The notes under the pieces: model-generated
What the model was told of the DNA's origin: nothing
Databases searched by the model: none
What the model saw: the letters and a program-made list of their open reading frames with translations, nothing else
Translations under genes and position numbers: made by a program
Part shown: piece after piece, positions 37,962 through 46,613 of the stretch
Layout of the letters: the number at the start of each line of letters is the position of its first letter
Position numbering within the stretch: the first letter of the stretch is position 1
Assembly: GCF_003208215.1 (NCBI RefSeq)
Contig: NZ_QKLW01000012.1
Span: forward strand, 45,551-109,550
Reading direction: 5' to 3'
Length of the DNA stretch: 64,000 nucleotides
Source: Marinomonas alcarazii
GTDB lineage: Bacteria; Pseudomonadota; Gammaproteobacteria; Pseudomonadales; Marinomonadaceae

Positions 37962-38975
37962 CTATTCAGCATCTGTGATGTGGTGAATAAGAGACAATGC
38001 ACTGAGTAATGCGCCTTCAGCATCACCTTGGCACAACCAGTCTCCAACAAGTCCGATGTTATTTTCTGGCGACCAAGCAAAGGGTTTATTGCCCTTGTGT
38101 TCGCTAAATCGGCTTAAGAACCAGCGGTGTGGTGCTCCGTGCTTTAATACTCTGTGCTCCGTGATTTCTGCGAAAGCTTTCAGCAAGGTTTGAGTGATCC
38201 ATTCCTTATCTGAGTCTAGGTGTTGTTTACTCCATTCGGCCGTTGTTTGAATGACCCATCGATCTATCTTTTCACTATGGCGCATGGGCTTGTAATTGTC
38301 TTTTATCATGCGTTTGATTAAAGAATCTTTAGGTTCAATTAAGGCATTTAGATCGCATGGTTCTGTTTCTAGCCACATGGCCCACTGAGATTGATAAGAA
38401 GCGCTCGCTTGATTTGCTCTGAGTAACAATACCGCCAGTTGTTCATGGGTAGCCAATATGGATGCCGTTTGAGGGGCTGGTGCCGCAATGATGACCTTTC
38501 TAGCTATAACAACAGGTTGGTATTTATCGTCTCTTAATAGCCAGCTTGCCTGTTTATCGCCGTTTTGCGTTACTTGATCAAGATGGTGAATACGAGTGCT
38601 TGCGATAAAGTGAGCCTGTTGAATCCAGTGTCGAGTGATAGCGCTCATTTTAGGTGTGCCAACAAAGGCTTGTGCGTCACCTTGATTTAATTGTTTCCAT
38701 GGCGCTGCAACTTGCTCCTTAGTGAGCTGTTGCAAGAGAGTAATAACATCAGAATGCTGGGCTAGGATAAAAGGAGTGCCTAGGTCACAGCTAGTATCAT
38801 CTTCCAATCTTTTACTGCTGGCTCGACCGCCACTGCCACGGCTTTTGTCTATGATGCAGACGCTATGGCCTGATTGGGCTAACAAATGCGCACATAGGCT
38901 GCCTGCTAAGCCTGCGCCAATGATGGCGATGTCGAAGGCAGGTGTGTGTATTTGGTTAGCGGTTAATGTGCTCAT
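37962..38975 (-). CDS. FAD/NAD(P)-dependent oxidoreductase, renalase/amine-oxidase-like
   Basis: 337 residues with an N-terminal dinucleotide-binding motif (IAIIGAGLAGSLCAHLLAQ) and the following SRGSGGRASSKR, which marks the small COG3380-type flavoproteins. The C-terminal NNIGLVGDWLCQGDAEGALL is the FAD-ribityl motif. Substrate unknown. These genes are often linked with photolyase and light-regulated operons, as here. It is the first gene of the minus-strand operon, divergent from the MerR-type regulator across a 124-bp region with repeated TGTACA-like motifs. Confidence 0.88.
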   Translation of the reverse strand: MSTLTANQIHTPAFDIAIIGAGLAGSLCAHLLAQSGHSVCIIDKSRGSGGRASSKRLEDDTSCDLGTPFILAQHSDVITLLQQLTKEQVAAPWKQLNQGDAQAFVGTPKMSAITRHWIQQAHFIASTRIHHLDQVTQNGDKQASWLLRDDKYQPVVIARKVIIAAPAPQTASILATHEQLAVLLLRANQASASYQSQWAMWLETEPCDLNALIEPKDSLIKRMIKDNYKPMRHSEKIDRWVIQTTAEWSKQHLDSDKEWITQTLLKAFAEITEHRVLKHGAPHRWFLSRFSEHKGNKPFAWSPENNIGLVGDWLCQGDAEGALLSALSLIHHITDAE

Positions 38976-39006
38976 AGTGTTTTTTCCAGTTAGTGCATTG
39001 TTTTCT

Positions 39007-39067
39007 TATACAATATAGAATCTTGTACAATAAAAGCAATTAAATTGTACAAAAAAATATTTGTATA
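39007..39067. promoter_or_regulatory. TGTACA-type direct repeats in divergent promoter
   Basis: Four similar hexamers in one orientation: TATACA (39007-39012), TGTACA (39024-39029), TGTACA (39046-39051), TGTATA (39062-39067), separated by 11, 16 and 10 bp. They fill the gap between the flavoprotein gene and the MerR-type regulator. I recall T(G/A)TACA half-sites being reported for CarH/LitR-family regulators, so these are candidate operators; this should be tested, not assumed. Confidence 0.55.
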
Positions 39068-39099
39068 GCTTTTTAAGGCTATATTAAGTTTAGGTCACA

Positions 39100-40095
39100 A
39101 TGAGTAAATCACCTTGGGTGAACGATGATTTATTGGAAAAATGTATGAGTCAGTCAAAACAAAATGTGGAAGTGGAAAGTCTCAAACCATCTGAGCCTTT
39201 AGATGACGCTGTGCCGTTGGGCAGCGAGGCGTTTTTTCCTATTCGCGAATTATCACTAAAAACAGGTGTTAACTCTGTCACGCTGAGAGCTTGGGAGCGT
39301 CGTTATGGTTTACTAAAGCCAAAGCGAACCAATAAAGGGCATCGATTGTATGACCAAGGTGACGTACAGCGTGTTGAAGGGATTTTGCGTTGGATTCAGC
39401 AAGGGGTTGCTGTTAGTAAAGTGCGCGCCTTATTAGATCAAGGGGCTATGTTTGATGCTGTATCACCTTCGAATGAATGGCTGGCGTCTCAGGCGGCACT
39501 GGTGAAGGCGGCAGAAGCCTTTCAAGGTGAGAAAATAGAGCAAATGTATCAGCAAATATTTTCTCAGTACCCGGCCAATATTGCTGTACGAGATTGGCTG
39601 TTGCCTAGCTTCGAGCAGTTGGGAAAAGGGGCTGCCTTAGCGTTTTGTGAGTCGATTGTGCTGTCATGCTTAATGACTCGTCTAAATAGCTTTAAGGGGC
39701 AGCAGAAGAGCGCGCATAAAGTGCTGATTACAGGGCTATCGTCTCAGCGTAGCTTGTGGTGCTACATGGCAGCAGCCATGTTATTGGATAAAGGGTTGTC
39801 ATGTTGCGTAGTGCCCAATGTACTGCAAAGTAATGACTGGTTTAGTTTAGTGGAAGGTGTTCAGGCTGCGTCAGTGTTGGTTTTTTGTGAAAGTGAATTG
39901 AATAACAAAGCAGCAGACTTGGTGTATCAAATGCAGCAATGGCAGCGCCCTGTTGCGGTAATTGGGGCGAGTTTTTGGTTAGCAGCCAATGAAAGCAATT
40001 TAAAGGATTCGCAGGATGTGAAGATCTATTCTGAGGCGTTTGAAGGCGTGAATGACTTCATAGAGCGGATCATCATTCCTGCTCCCAATGATTAA
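39100..40095 (+). CDS. MerR-family regulator with degenerate B12-binding-like domain (LitR/MlrA type)
   Basis: 331 residues. The MerR helix-turn-helix occupies about residues 47-110 (FFPIRELSLKTGVNSVTLRA followed by WERRYGLLKPKRTNKGHRLY). The rest resembles the four-helix plus Rossmann cobalamin-binding module of CarH/LitR, but the ligand residues are not there: the helical EH motif reads ES (ALAFCESIVLSCLMTRL), and the DxHxxG motif is replaced by ITGLSSQRS. It is therefore unlikely to bind adenosylcobalamin. MlrA/BluR in enterics show the same loss. It is divergent from the photolyase operon, which it probably controls. The ATG at 39145 is an alternative start. Confidence 0.88.
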   Translation: MSKSPWVNDDLLEKCMSQSKQNVEVESLKPSEPLDDAVPLGSEAFFPIRELSLKTGVNSVTLRAWERRYGLLKPKRTNKGHRLYDQGDVQRVEGILRWIQQGVAVSKVRALLDQGAMFDAVSPSNEWLASQAALVKAAEAFQGEKIEQMYQQIFSQYPANIAVRDWLLPSFEQLGKGAALAFCESIVLSCLMTRLNSFKGQQKSAHKVLITGLSSQRSLWCYMAAAMLLDKGLSCCVVPNVLQSNDWFSLVEGVQAASVLVFCESELNNKAADLVYQMQQWQRPVAVIGASFWLAANESNLKDSQDVKIYSEAFEGVNDFIERIIIPAPND

Positions 40096-40189
40096 ATGTA
40101 AAAAGCTATTAGATAGATATTAATAATATATTTTAATAATGAGTCTGGTTTCACTACTCTTTCTGTAATCGAAAAGAAGGAGATTCACC

Positions 40190-40429
40190 ATGGCTAAAAC
40201 AATGACTTTTGCAGTAATGCATTTTTCTATCGCGTTCTCTGTTGCTTACCTTATTACTGGGAGTTTGTTAGTGGGTGGCTTGGTCGCTATTGTAGAGCCT
40301 GCGATCAATACAGTTGCATTCTATTTCCATGAACTTGTGTGGAACAAACTTCAACAAGCAGACGTGGCTGCTGAGTTAAGTCAGACAATTCAGTCGGCGG
40401 GAGAAAATTATGCGCTTAGATCAATGTGA
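40190..40429 (+). CDS. DUF2061 small membrane protein
   Basis: 79 residues; start at 40190 follows AAGGAG. It fits DUF2061: KTMTFAVMHFSIAFSVAYLI, then TGSLLVGGLVAIVEPAINTV and the terminal FYFHELVWNKL. Two short transmembrane helices. Function unknown; members often appear near photolyase or light/UV-related genes. It is downstream of the MerR-type regulator, separated by about 95 bp. Confidence 0.85.
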   Translation: MAKTMTFAVMHFSIAFSVAYLITGSLLVGGLVAIVEPAINTVAFYFHELVWNKLQQADVAAELSQTIQSAGENYALRSM

Positions 40430-40450
40430 TGTTTGGCGTATAGAAAAAGA

Positions 40451-40481
40451 AACCCCATTGGCACAGAGTACCAATGGGGTT
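40451..40481. terminator. Bidirectional hairpin between DUF2061 and NSS transporter genes
   Basis: AACCCCATTGG (40451-40461) pairs perfectly with CCAATGGGGTT (40471-40481), 9-nt loop, between two convergent genes. U-runs are short on both sides. Confidence 0.75.
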
Positions 40482-40503
40482 ATGACAACGAATGTTGTGA
40501 TGG

Positions 40504-41862
40504 TTATTTCATTGGGTTGATCAAGAAATACAACACAATGGCTACAGCGATTGGCGCTGTAAATTTCATCGAGATATTCCACAATTTGAAAACAGCACTT
40601 GGAAGTTGCAGCTCATCTTGTGCGAACTTATCTTTTACGACCCAACCAGCAAACAATGCAATGAAGATACCGCCCAATGGAAGCATAATGTTTGCAGTGA
40701 TGTAGTCGAAGAAGTCAAACGTGTTCTTGCCGAAGAAAGTCACATCAGACATAAAGCTAAATGAACCTAAACATGCGATGCCTAGAGCCCAAACAGTAAT
40801 GCCTAAGCCAATTGCTGCTGTCATACGTTTTATCTTGAGGCGCTCGATCAAGAAGGCAACGGTTGGTTCCAGCAGGGAAATAGCGGAGGTCCATGCAGCT
40901 ACGGCGATCAGGATAAAGAACAAAACACCAAACAATTGACCAAAAGCCATTTGACCAAAGGCAACAGGCAAAGAGATAAACATCAAACCTGGGCCAGCAG
41001 CAGGGTCCATTCCGTTCGAGAAAATAATCGGGAAGATGGCTAAGCCAGCGACCAAAGCAACGAGTGTATCCAAGCCACCGATAGCCAATACCGTTTTACC
41101 GATTGACGCATCCTTTGTCATATAAGAACCATACGCCATGATGGTGCCCATGCCCAAAGATAGGGTAAAGAATGAATGACCAAGTGCAACTAGCGCAGCA
41201 TTCCAAGTCAATTTGCTGAAATCAAACTCGAACATGAAGTTCCAGCCTTGTGCAAAACCACCGGTTGTCATGGCATAGCCAAGCAAGATGATCAGTAGCA
41301 CGAACAACGCTGGCATCATGATGCGAGTAGCTGTCTCTATACCTTTGTTAATGCCTGCTGCAACAACAGCAATAGACATAATGCTGAATAGAGTGTGCCA
41401 GCCAAGTAAAGTAGCAGGATCGGCAAGTAGTGCACCAAATGCAGAACCCGCTGCATCAGAAGTAACACCGATCATTTCACCTGTAAGCATTACTTTTATG
41501 TAATGAAGGACCCAACCACCCACAACAGAGTAAAAAGAGAAAATCAGTACGCCAGATAGCATGCCCATAAGGCCGATAATGCCCCATTTCTTTGTGCTTC
41601 CTGACTCTTCTGCGACATCCGCTAAAGCGTTGATAGGGTTCTTACGAGCACGACGGCCAATAAATACTTCTGCCATCATGATCGGAATACCAACCATCAA
41701 TATGCAAGCTAAATAGACAAGAACAAATGCCCCGCCACCGTTTTCACCTGTGATGTAAGGGAATTTCCAAATATTACCTAAACCAACGGCAGAGCCTGTC
41801 GCCGCTAAAATGAAAATCCATCGGCTCGCCCACGAGCCTTGGATCGATGTTTTATTTTTCAT
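40504..41862 (-). CDS. Neurotransmitter:sodium symporter (NSS/SNF) family transporter
   Basis: 452 residues from the ATG at 41862 (MKNKTSIQGSWASRWIFILA); the frame continues upstream to 42099 but that extension is not NSS-like. Eleven to twelve transmembrane helices are expected. The helix-1 unwound region AATGSAVGLGNIWKFPY, holding sodium and substrate ligands, and the GGGAFVLVYL helix-2 start are intact. Bacterial members import amino acids with sodium. It is divergent from ectA; a link to osmoadaptation is possible but not shown. Confidence 0.93.
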   Translation of the reverse strand: MKNKTSIQGSWASRWIFILAATGSAVGLGNIWKFPYITGENGGGAFVLVYLACILMVGIPIMMAEVFIGRRARKNPINALADVAEESGSTKKWGIIGLMGMLSGVLIFSFYSVVGGWVLHYIKVMLTGEMIGVTSDAAGSAFGALLADPATLLGWHTLFSIMSIAVVAAGINKGIETATRIMMPALFVLLIILLGYAMTTGGFAQGWNFMFEFDFSKLTWNAALVALGHSFFTLSLGMGTIMAYGSYMTKDASIGKTVLAIGGLDTLVALVAGLAIFPIIFSNGMDPAAGPGLMFISLPVAFGQMAFGQLFGVLFFILIAVAAWTSAISLLEPTVAFLIERLKIKRMTAAIGLGITVWALGIACLGSFSFMSDVTFFGKNTFDFFDYITANIMLPLGGIFIALFAGWVVKDKFAQDELQLPSAVFKLWNISMKFTAPIAVAIVLYFLINPMK

Positions 41863-42287
41863 AGTTATCTCTAAGTTATTGATATAAGTATATAAACAGC
41901 GTTCAGAGTCGGTTTTATTGCCAAGCCTTTGCTTCACTCTTTCGCTAGTTAATAGAAAGAGAATAATCAGCAGAACTCCGAATAGGGGCAGGATTTTCCG
42001 AATTTCAGTGCATTTATGCAACAAAAAAGATGTTTTTATTCTATTTTCACCTAATTTCGTGGAGTGACTGGGGCTTGCTTGAGCCATCGTCGGCGGCATA
42101 AATGTAACAAATGTTAGTTATGTAATGATTAGTTCTCTAAATAAAATGTAGCCAAGCACTTCATTTTAGGTATAATGATTAGACATCAAACTATTTTTGC
42201 AGTCTAAAAATGCTCAACTAATCTGCAAATCGCCTATATATCGTTTGTATTCGATATTTAATACTTTGATTTCTAATGGATGTAGTT
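41863..42287. promoter_or_regulatory. 425-bp divergent region between NSS transporter and ectA
   Basis: No gene seen. A TATAAT lies at 42171-42176, with no good -35 at 17 bp (GTAGCC), which would suit an osmotically or sigma-S-controlled ectoine promoter. The minus strand has a TATACT shortly upstream of the transporter start. A frame extending the transporter lies here but looks non-coding. Confidence 0.45.
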
Positions 42288-42785
42288 ATGGATTCAAAAA
42301 AAATAGTGTTATCAAAACCAACGGCAAAAGATGGAATGGCTGTGAATCTGCTGGTGGCGTCTTGCCCACCGCTGGATACCAACTCCGTTTATTGTAATTT
42401 GTTGCAAGCCAGTCACTTTAGCGAGACCTCGGTTGCTGCAAGTTTGGAGGATGGCGAACTGGTTGGTTTTGTCTCCGGTTATATCATTCCCAACCAATCG
42501 GATACTTTGTTTGTTTGGCAGGTTGCAGTTAGTGAGAAAGCTCGTGGTCAAGGGCTTGCTAAAAGAATGGTTTCATCACTACTTGAACGGTCTAGTTGTT
42601 CGGGTGTGCGTTACATCGAAACCAGTATTACAGCAGCGAATGACGGATCTTGGGCTCTGTTTCGCCGTCTTGCTGATCAGCTCAACGCGCCATTAGAAGA
42701 GTCAGTCATGTTTGATAAACAGACTCATTTTAACGGCTTGCATGATACCGAACACCTCGTTCGGATTGGTCCAATAGTCTTGTGA
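42288..42785 (+). CDS. ectA: L-2,4-diaminobutyrate acetyltransferase
   Basis: 165 residues from the ATG at 42288, which follows AATGGATG; an ATG at 42276 has no ribosome-binding site. A GNAT enzyme that acetylates diaminobutyrate, the second step of ectoine synthesis. The acetyl-CoA motif is VAVSEKARGQGLAKRMVSSL, and the EctA-typical YIETSITAANDGSWALFRRL and MFDKQTHF follow. First gene of ectA-ectB-ectC-ask. Confidence 0.96.
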   Translation: MDSKKIVLSKPTAKDGMAVNLLVASCPPLDTNSVYCNLLQASHFSETSVAASLEDGELVGFVSGYIIPNQSDTLFVWQVAVSEKARGQGLAKRMVSSLLERSSCSGVRYIETSITAANDGSWALFRRLADQLNAPLEESVMFDKQTHFNGLHDTEHLVRIGPIVL

Positions 42786-42873
42786 TTTAAAAAGGTGTGA
42801 CGCTTGAAAGCCAAGCTTTCGCTCTCAGCTTTTTGATCAAAAACAGTAATAAACTTAAAAGGATAATAGAACT

Positions 42874-44187
42874 ATGAAAATTTTTGACGAAATCGAATCA
42901 GAAGTACAATCTTATGCTCGCTCTTTTCCTCGCGTTTTTAATCGCGCACTTGGTGCTCATTTGTTTGATGAAGAAGGCAATAAATACCTAGATTTCTTGG
43001 CTGGTGCCGGCACATTGAATTATGGTCATAACAACCCTGTCTTTAAAGAAAAGCTTGTTGAATACATCATGGAAGACGGTATTACACATGGCCTTGATTT
43101 ACACACCAAAGCAAAAGGTGAATTTTTAGAGACCTTCAAAAAATATATTTTAGAGCCCCGTGGCTTGGAATATATGATGCAGTTTACGGGACCGACAGGG
43201 ACTAACGCGGTCGAAGCAGCCCTTAAGCTGGCTCGTAATGTGACAGGTCGAGAAAATATTATTAGTTTCACTAACGGTTTCCACGGTTGTAGTTTGGGAG
43301 CCTTATCTGTAACAGGTAATTCTCATCACCGTGGCGCAGCGGGAACGACATTGGGTGGCGGTGTTTCTACCGTTCCTTTTGATGGCTATTTGGGGGATGG
43401 TATTGAAACAACAGAATACCTAGACAAAGTATTGTCAGACTCTAGTAGTGGTGTAGACACACCAGCCGCAGTTATCGTGGAAACGGTTCAAGGTGAGGGT
43501 GGTATTAATGTGGCAGGTTTTGAATGGCTACAGAATCTTGAAGCGGTTTGTAAAAAGCACGGTGTTTTATTAATTGTCGATGACATTCAAGCGGGGTGTG
43601 GTCGTACTGGTACTTTCTTTAGTTTTGAAGACGCTGGAATTAAACCAGACATTGTGACTATGTCGAAATCTTTGAGCGGCTATGGTTTGCCATTCGCAGT
43701 GGTTCTTATGCGTCCCGAACTTGATGAATGGAAACCAGGTGAGCACAACGGTACTTTCCGTGGTAATAATTTGGCCTTCGTAACGGCTAAAGTAGCGATT
43801 GAAACCTATTGGAAAGACGACGCGTTTGAGAAAGAAATCAAACGAAAAGGTGAATACATTCACCAGCGCACACAAGACATTGTTAATGAATTCGGCGAAG
43901 GTAATTTCGTTGTTCAAGGCCGAGGTATGATGCGTGGCATCAACTGCGTTAGCGGCGAATTGGCTGGCAAGATTACCAAGAAATGTTTCCAGAATGGTTT
44001 GATGATCGAAACATCTGGTGCCGATGACCAAGTAGTGAAGTTTCTTTGTCCTCTAATTATTAGTGATGAAGATCTAAAACAAGGTATCGATATTCTAGAA
44101 CGTGCAATTCGTGATGTGTGTGCCAAGGAAGACGATATGCCAGAAGCAAAAAGCTACTTTGATGAGAACTATGACATTGCTGTTTAG
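42874..44187 (+). CDS. ectB: Diaminobutyrate-2-oxoglutarate aminotransferase
   Basis: 437 residues, class III PLP aminotransferase forming diaminobutyrate from aspartate semialdehyde and glutamate, the first ectoine-specific step. Motifs: [35 protein letters not shown] and the PLP lysine in [20 protein letters not shown]. It lies 88 nt after ectA and 165 nt before ectC. Confidence 0.97.
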   Translation: MKIFDEIESEVQSYARSFPRVFNRALGAHLFDEEGNKYLDFLAGAGTLNYGHNNPVFKEKLVEYIMEDGITHGLDLHTKAKGEFLETFKKYILEPRGLEYMMQFTGPTGTNAVEAALKLARNVTGRENIISFTNGFHGCSLGALSVTGNSHHRGAAGTTLGGGVSTVPFDGYLGDGIETTEYLDKVLSDSSSGVDTPAAVIVETVQGEGGINVAGFEWLQNLEAVCKKHGVLLIVDDIQAGCGRTGTFFSFEDAGIKPDIVTMSKSLSGYGLPFAVVLMRPELDEWKPGEHNGTFRGNNLAFVTAKVAIETYWKDDAFEKEIKRKGEYIHQRTQDIVNEFGEGNFVVQGRGMMRGINCVSGELAGKITKKCFQNGLMIETSGADDQVVKFLCPLIISDEDLKQGIDILERAIRDVCAKEDDMPEAKSYFDENYDIAV

Positions 44188-44352
44188 TTCCCATTTGCTA
44201 AGAAAGGTAACCCAAAGAACTGCGGCCTAATTTTTGCGGTGGTTCTTATTACATGCTTGAGTGACGTAAATTGTAAGTTCAAAACCTCAAGCGTTATTCG
44301 ATATTCGTTATCGAGATGTTAATCGATCTAACAAGATCATAAGGAGAAAAGA

Positions 44353-44742
44353 ATGTTTGCACGTGATTTAGCCGAATGCGAAAAAACTGAGCGCCGAGTA
44401 GTGTCACCTGATGGTAACTGGGAAAGCACTCGTCTTTTATTAAAAGAAGACAATATGGGTTTTTCTTTTCACATTACGACTATCTATGAAGGCAAAGACT
44501 TTGATATGCATTATCAAAATCACCTCGAGTCTGTGTACTGCATTTCTGGAGAGGGTGAAGTTGAGAGCCGTGAAACAGGCCAAAAACACCATATAAAACC
44601 TGGTGTTGTTTATGTACTAGATAAACATGATGCACATACTTTGCGTGCTTTTAAAGAATTGAAATTGGCGTGTGTTTTTAATCCACCCATTACTGGTAAA
44701 GAAGTACATAACTCAGAAGGTGCTTACGAACTTCTAGATTGA
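44353..44742 (+). CDS. ectC: L-ectoine synthase
   Basis: 129 residues, cupin fold. It closes the ring of N-acetyl-diaminobutyrate. The metal/substrate motif [18 protein letters not shown] and the second cupin part [18 protein letters not shown] are present, and length is exact for the family. The product ectoine is a compatible solute that protects against salt. Preceded by AAGGAGAAAAG. No ectD follows, so hydroxyectoine synthesis is not encoded here. Confidence 0.97.
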   Translation: MFARDLAECEKTERRVVSPDGNWESTRLLLKEDNMGFSFHITTIYEGKDFDMHYQNHLESVYCISGEGEVESRETGQKHHIKPGVVYVLDKHDAHTLRAFKELKLACVFNPPITGKEVHNSEGAYELLD

Positions 44743-45059
44743 TGTGTCGAGCTTCTTCTTATATAGCGTAACTTAATTTTAGTGGTTACGTTATAGGAGT
44801 CGGTGCTGTTCTGCTCTTGGAGGTAGACGGCACCCAAACTTCTTTATATACAGCCGCATCTTATTGTCCTCCGATGTATTTTTCCTTAGGGCTAAATACA
44901 GAATCAATATAGCCTCAACAAAGAATATTCTGTCTGCGGTTTTATGCATTTAAAAATACGATTAATGCTTAAAATTTCCGCAACCTTATGACAATATAGC
45001 GGCAGTTTTAGACTCTGGTCGAAAATTTGCTTTCGGCCCATTGATGAATTGGGTAAATA
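44743..45059. other. 317-bp gap between ectC and ask
   Basis: No gene seen. A 10-bp hairpin, ATAGCGTAAC (44763-44772) with GTTACGTTAT (44785-44794), one G-U pair, lies just after ectC. It could reduce read-through so that ask is expressed from its own promoter, or trim the mRNA. The rest is AT-rich. Confidence 0.5.
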
Positions 45060-46502
45060 ATGGGACAACATACAGTTGAAAAAATTGGCGGCACGTCCAT
45101 GAGTGACTACCGTTCAGTTAGAGACAATATCATTTTCAAGCCTACTCAAGTAAACAGCATGTATCAGCGTATTTTTGTTGTTTCCGCTTATGCAGGTATG
45201 ACCGATAAGTTGCTAGAGCATAAGAAAACAGGTGATGCAGGTGTTTTCGCATTATTTGCTCAAGAGCGTAAGCAAAATAACTGGTTCCCAGCATTGCAAG
45301 ATGTTCGCACCGCCATGTTAGAGGTCAATCATGCTTTGTTTGAAGAGGGTGAGCTGCGTGAAAAAGCAGATGCTTTTTTAAACAGCCGCTTGAAAGAAGC
45401 ACAAGAATGCTTGGAAGATTTACACCGCCTTTGTCAGCACGGTCATTTCTCGATTAGTGAGCACCTTGCTACCGTACGAGAAATGCTTGCAAGTCTTGGC
45501 GAAGCGCACAGTGCTTGGAATACTGCGCATTTATTAAAACGCGATGGTGTAAATGCTGTTTTTGTTGACTTAACTGGCTGGAACAGCCCAAGTCACATGT
45601 CTCTTGATGAACGCATTGTTGACGCTTTTAAAGACATTGATTTGAGCAAAGAACTTCCGATTGCAACGGGTTACGCTCACAGTGAAACAGGTCTAATGTC
45701 TACGTTTGACCGTGGTTACAGTGAAATGACTTTTAGTCGAATTGCGGTTTTAACAAAAGCACATGAAGCTGTTATTCATAAAGAATTCCACTTGAGTAGT
45801 GCAGACCCGCGTTTAGTTGGTGAGAAAAATGCCGTGCCTATTGGCCGTACTAACTACGATGTTGCAGACCAGCTTGCGAACCTTGGTATGGAAGCGATCC
45901 ATCCAAAAGCAGCGAAAGGCTTGCGCCAGAGCGGTATTTCATTACGCGTGAAAAACACCTTTGAGCCAGACCATACAGGTACATTGATTACAGGTGATTA
46001 TGTCAGTGATGCGCCATGTGTAGAGATCATTGCGGGTTGTCGTGGTGTCTTTGCTGTGGAACTATTTGATCAAGATATGGCTGGTGATATCGATAAATTC
46101 GACGTGGACATTCTTAAAGTATTAAGACAGTTCCATGCTCACATTATCGCAAAAGACATTAACGCCAATACGATTACGCATTATTTGGCTATTAACCTGA
46201 AAACCTTGAAGCGAGTGATGAGAGTTCTGCACGAACGTTTTGCAGATGCTGAAATTACTCAGCGTAAGGTTGCTATTGTGTCTGCGATTGGTAGTGATAT
46301 GAAAACCACAGGTATGTTGGCAAAAGCGGTTAAAGCGATCGCTGAGCAAGACGTTAACGTATTGGCTATGCACCAATCTATGCGTCAGGTAGATATGCAG
46401 TTTGTGGTTGATGAAGAAGATTACGAAAAAGCGATTTGCAGCCTGCACAAAGAATTGGTTGAAGTACATAACCACGGTAGTGCAATTTGCTTAGCGTCTT
46501 AG
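45060..46502 (+). CDS. ask: Aspartokinase, ectoine-linked (Ask_Ect)
   Basis: 480 residues. It phosphorylates aspartate, feeding semialdehyde into ectoine synthesis. The N-terminal kinase motif reads VEKIGGTSMSDYRSVRDNII, and the central SSADPRLVGEKNAVPI and NYDVADQLANLGMEAIHPKA are family features. C-terminal ACT domains (AIVSAIGSDMKTTGML and NVLAMHQSMRQVDMQFVV) provide regulation. Position after ectABC and the sequence type identify the specialised Ask_Ect, known to be less sensitive to feedback. A strong terminator follows. Confidence 0.95.
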   Translation: MGQHTVEKIGGTSMSDYRSVRDNIIFKPTQVNSMYQRIFVVSAYAGMTDKLLEHKKTGDAGVFALFAQERKQNNWFPALQDVRTAMLEVNHALFEEGELREKADAFLNSRLKEAQECLEDLHRLCQHGHFSISEHLATVREMLASLGEAHSAWNTAHLLKRDGVNAVFVDLTGWNSPSHMSLDERIVDAFKDIDLSKELPIATGYAHSETGLMSTFDRGYSEMTFSRIAVLTKAHEAVIHKEFHLSSADPRLVGEKNAVPIGRTNYDVADQLANLGMEAIHPKAAKGLRQSGISLRVKNTFEPDHTGTLITGDYVSDAPCVEIIAGCRGVFAVELFDQDMAGDIDKFDVDILKVLRQFHAHIIAKDINANTITHYLAINLKTLKRVMRVLHERFADAEITQRKVAIVSAIGSDMKTTGMLAKAVKAIAEQDVNVLAMHQSMRQVDMQFVVDEEDYEKAICSLHKELVEVHNHGSAICLAS

Positions 46503-46539
46503 TTCGATAAGCTCAGACTTATCTATCTAGCCTATACCG

Positions 46540-46577
46540 AAAGCCCAAGTGTGAATTTTCACATTTGGGCTTTTTTA
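46540..46577 (+). terminator. Intrinsic terminator of the ectoine operon
   Basis: AAAGCCCAAGTGTGAA (46540-46555) pairs with TTCACATTTGGGCTTT (46558-46573), one G-U pair, followed by T. Confidence 0.93.
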
Positions 46578-46613
46578 TTGGCTAACTTTTGCTTTCTTAT
46601 CGATGATTTTTAA

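Noticed and set aside
41863..42099. N-terminal extension of the NSS transporter
   Set aside because: The extension has no NSS features, while the ATG at 41862 starts right at the family's N-terminus.
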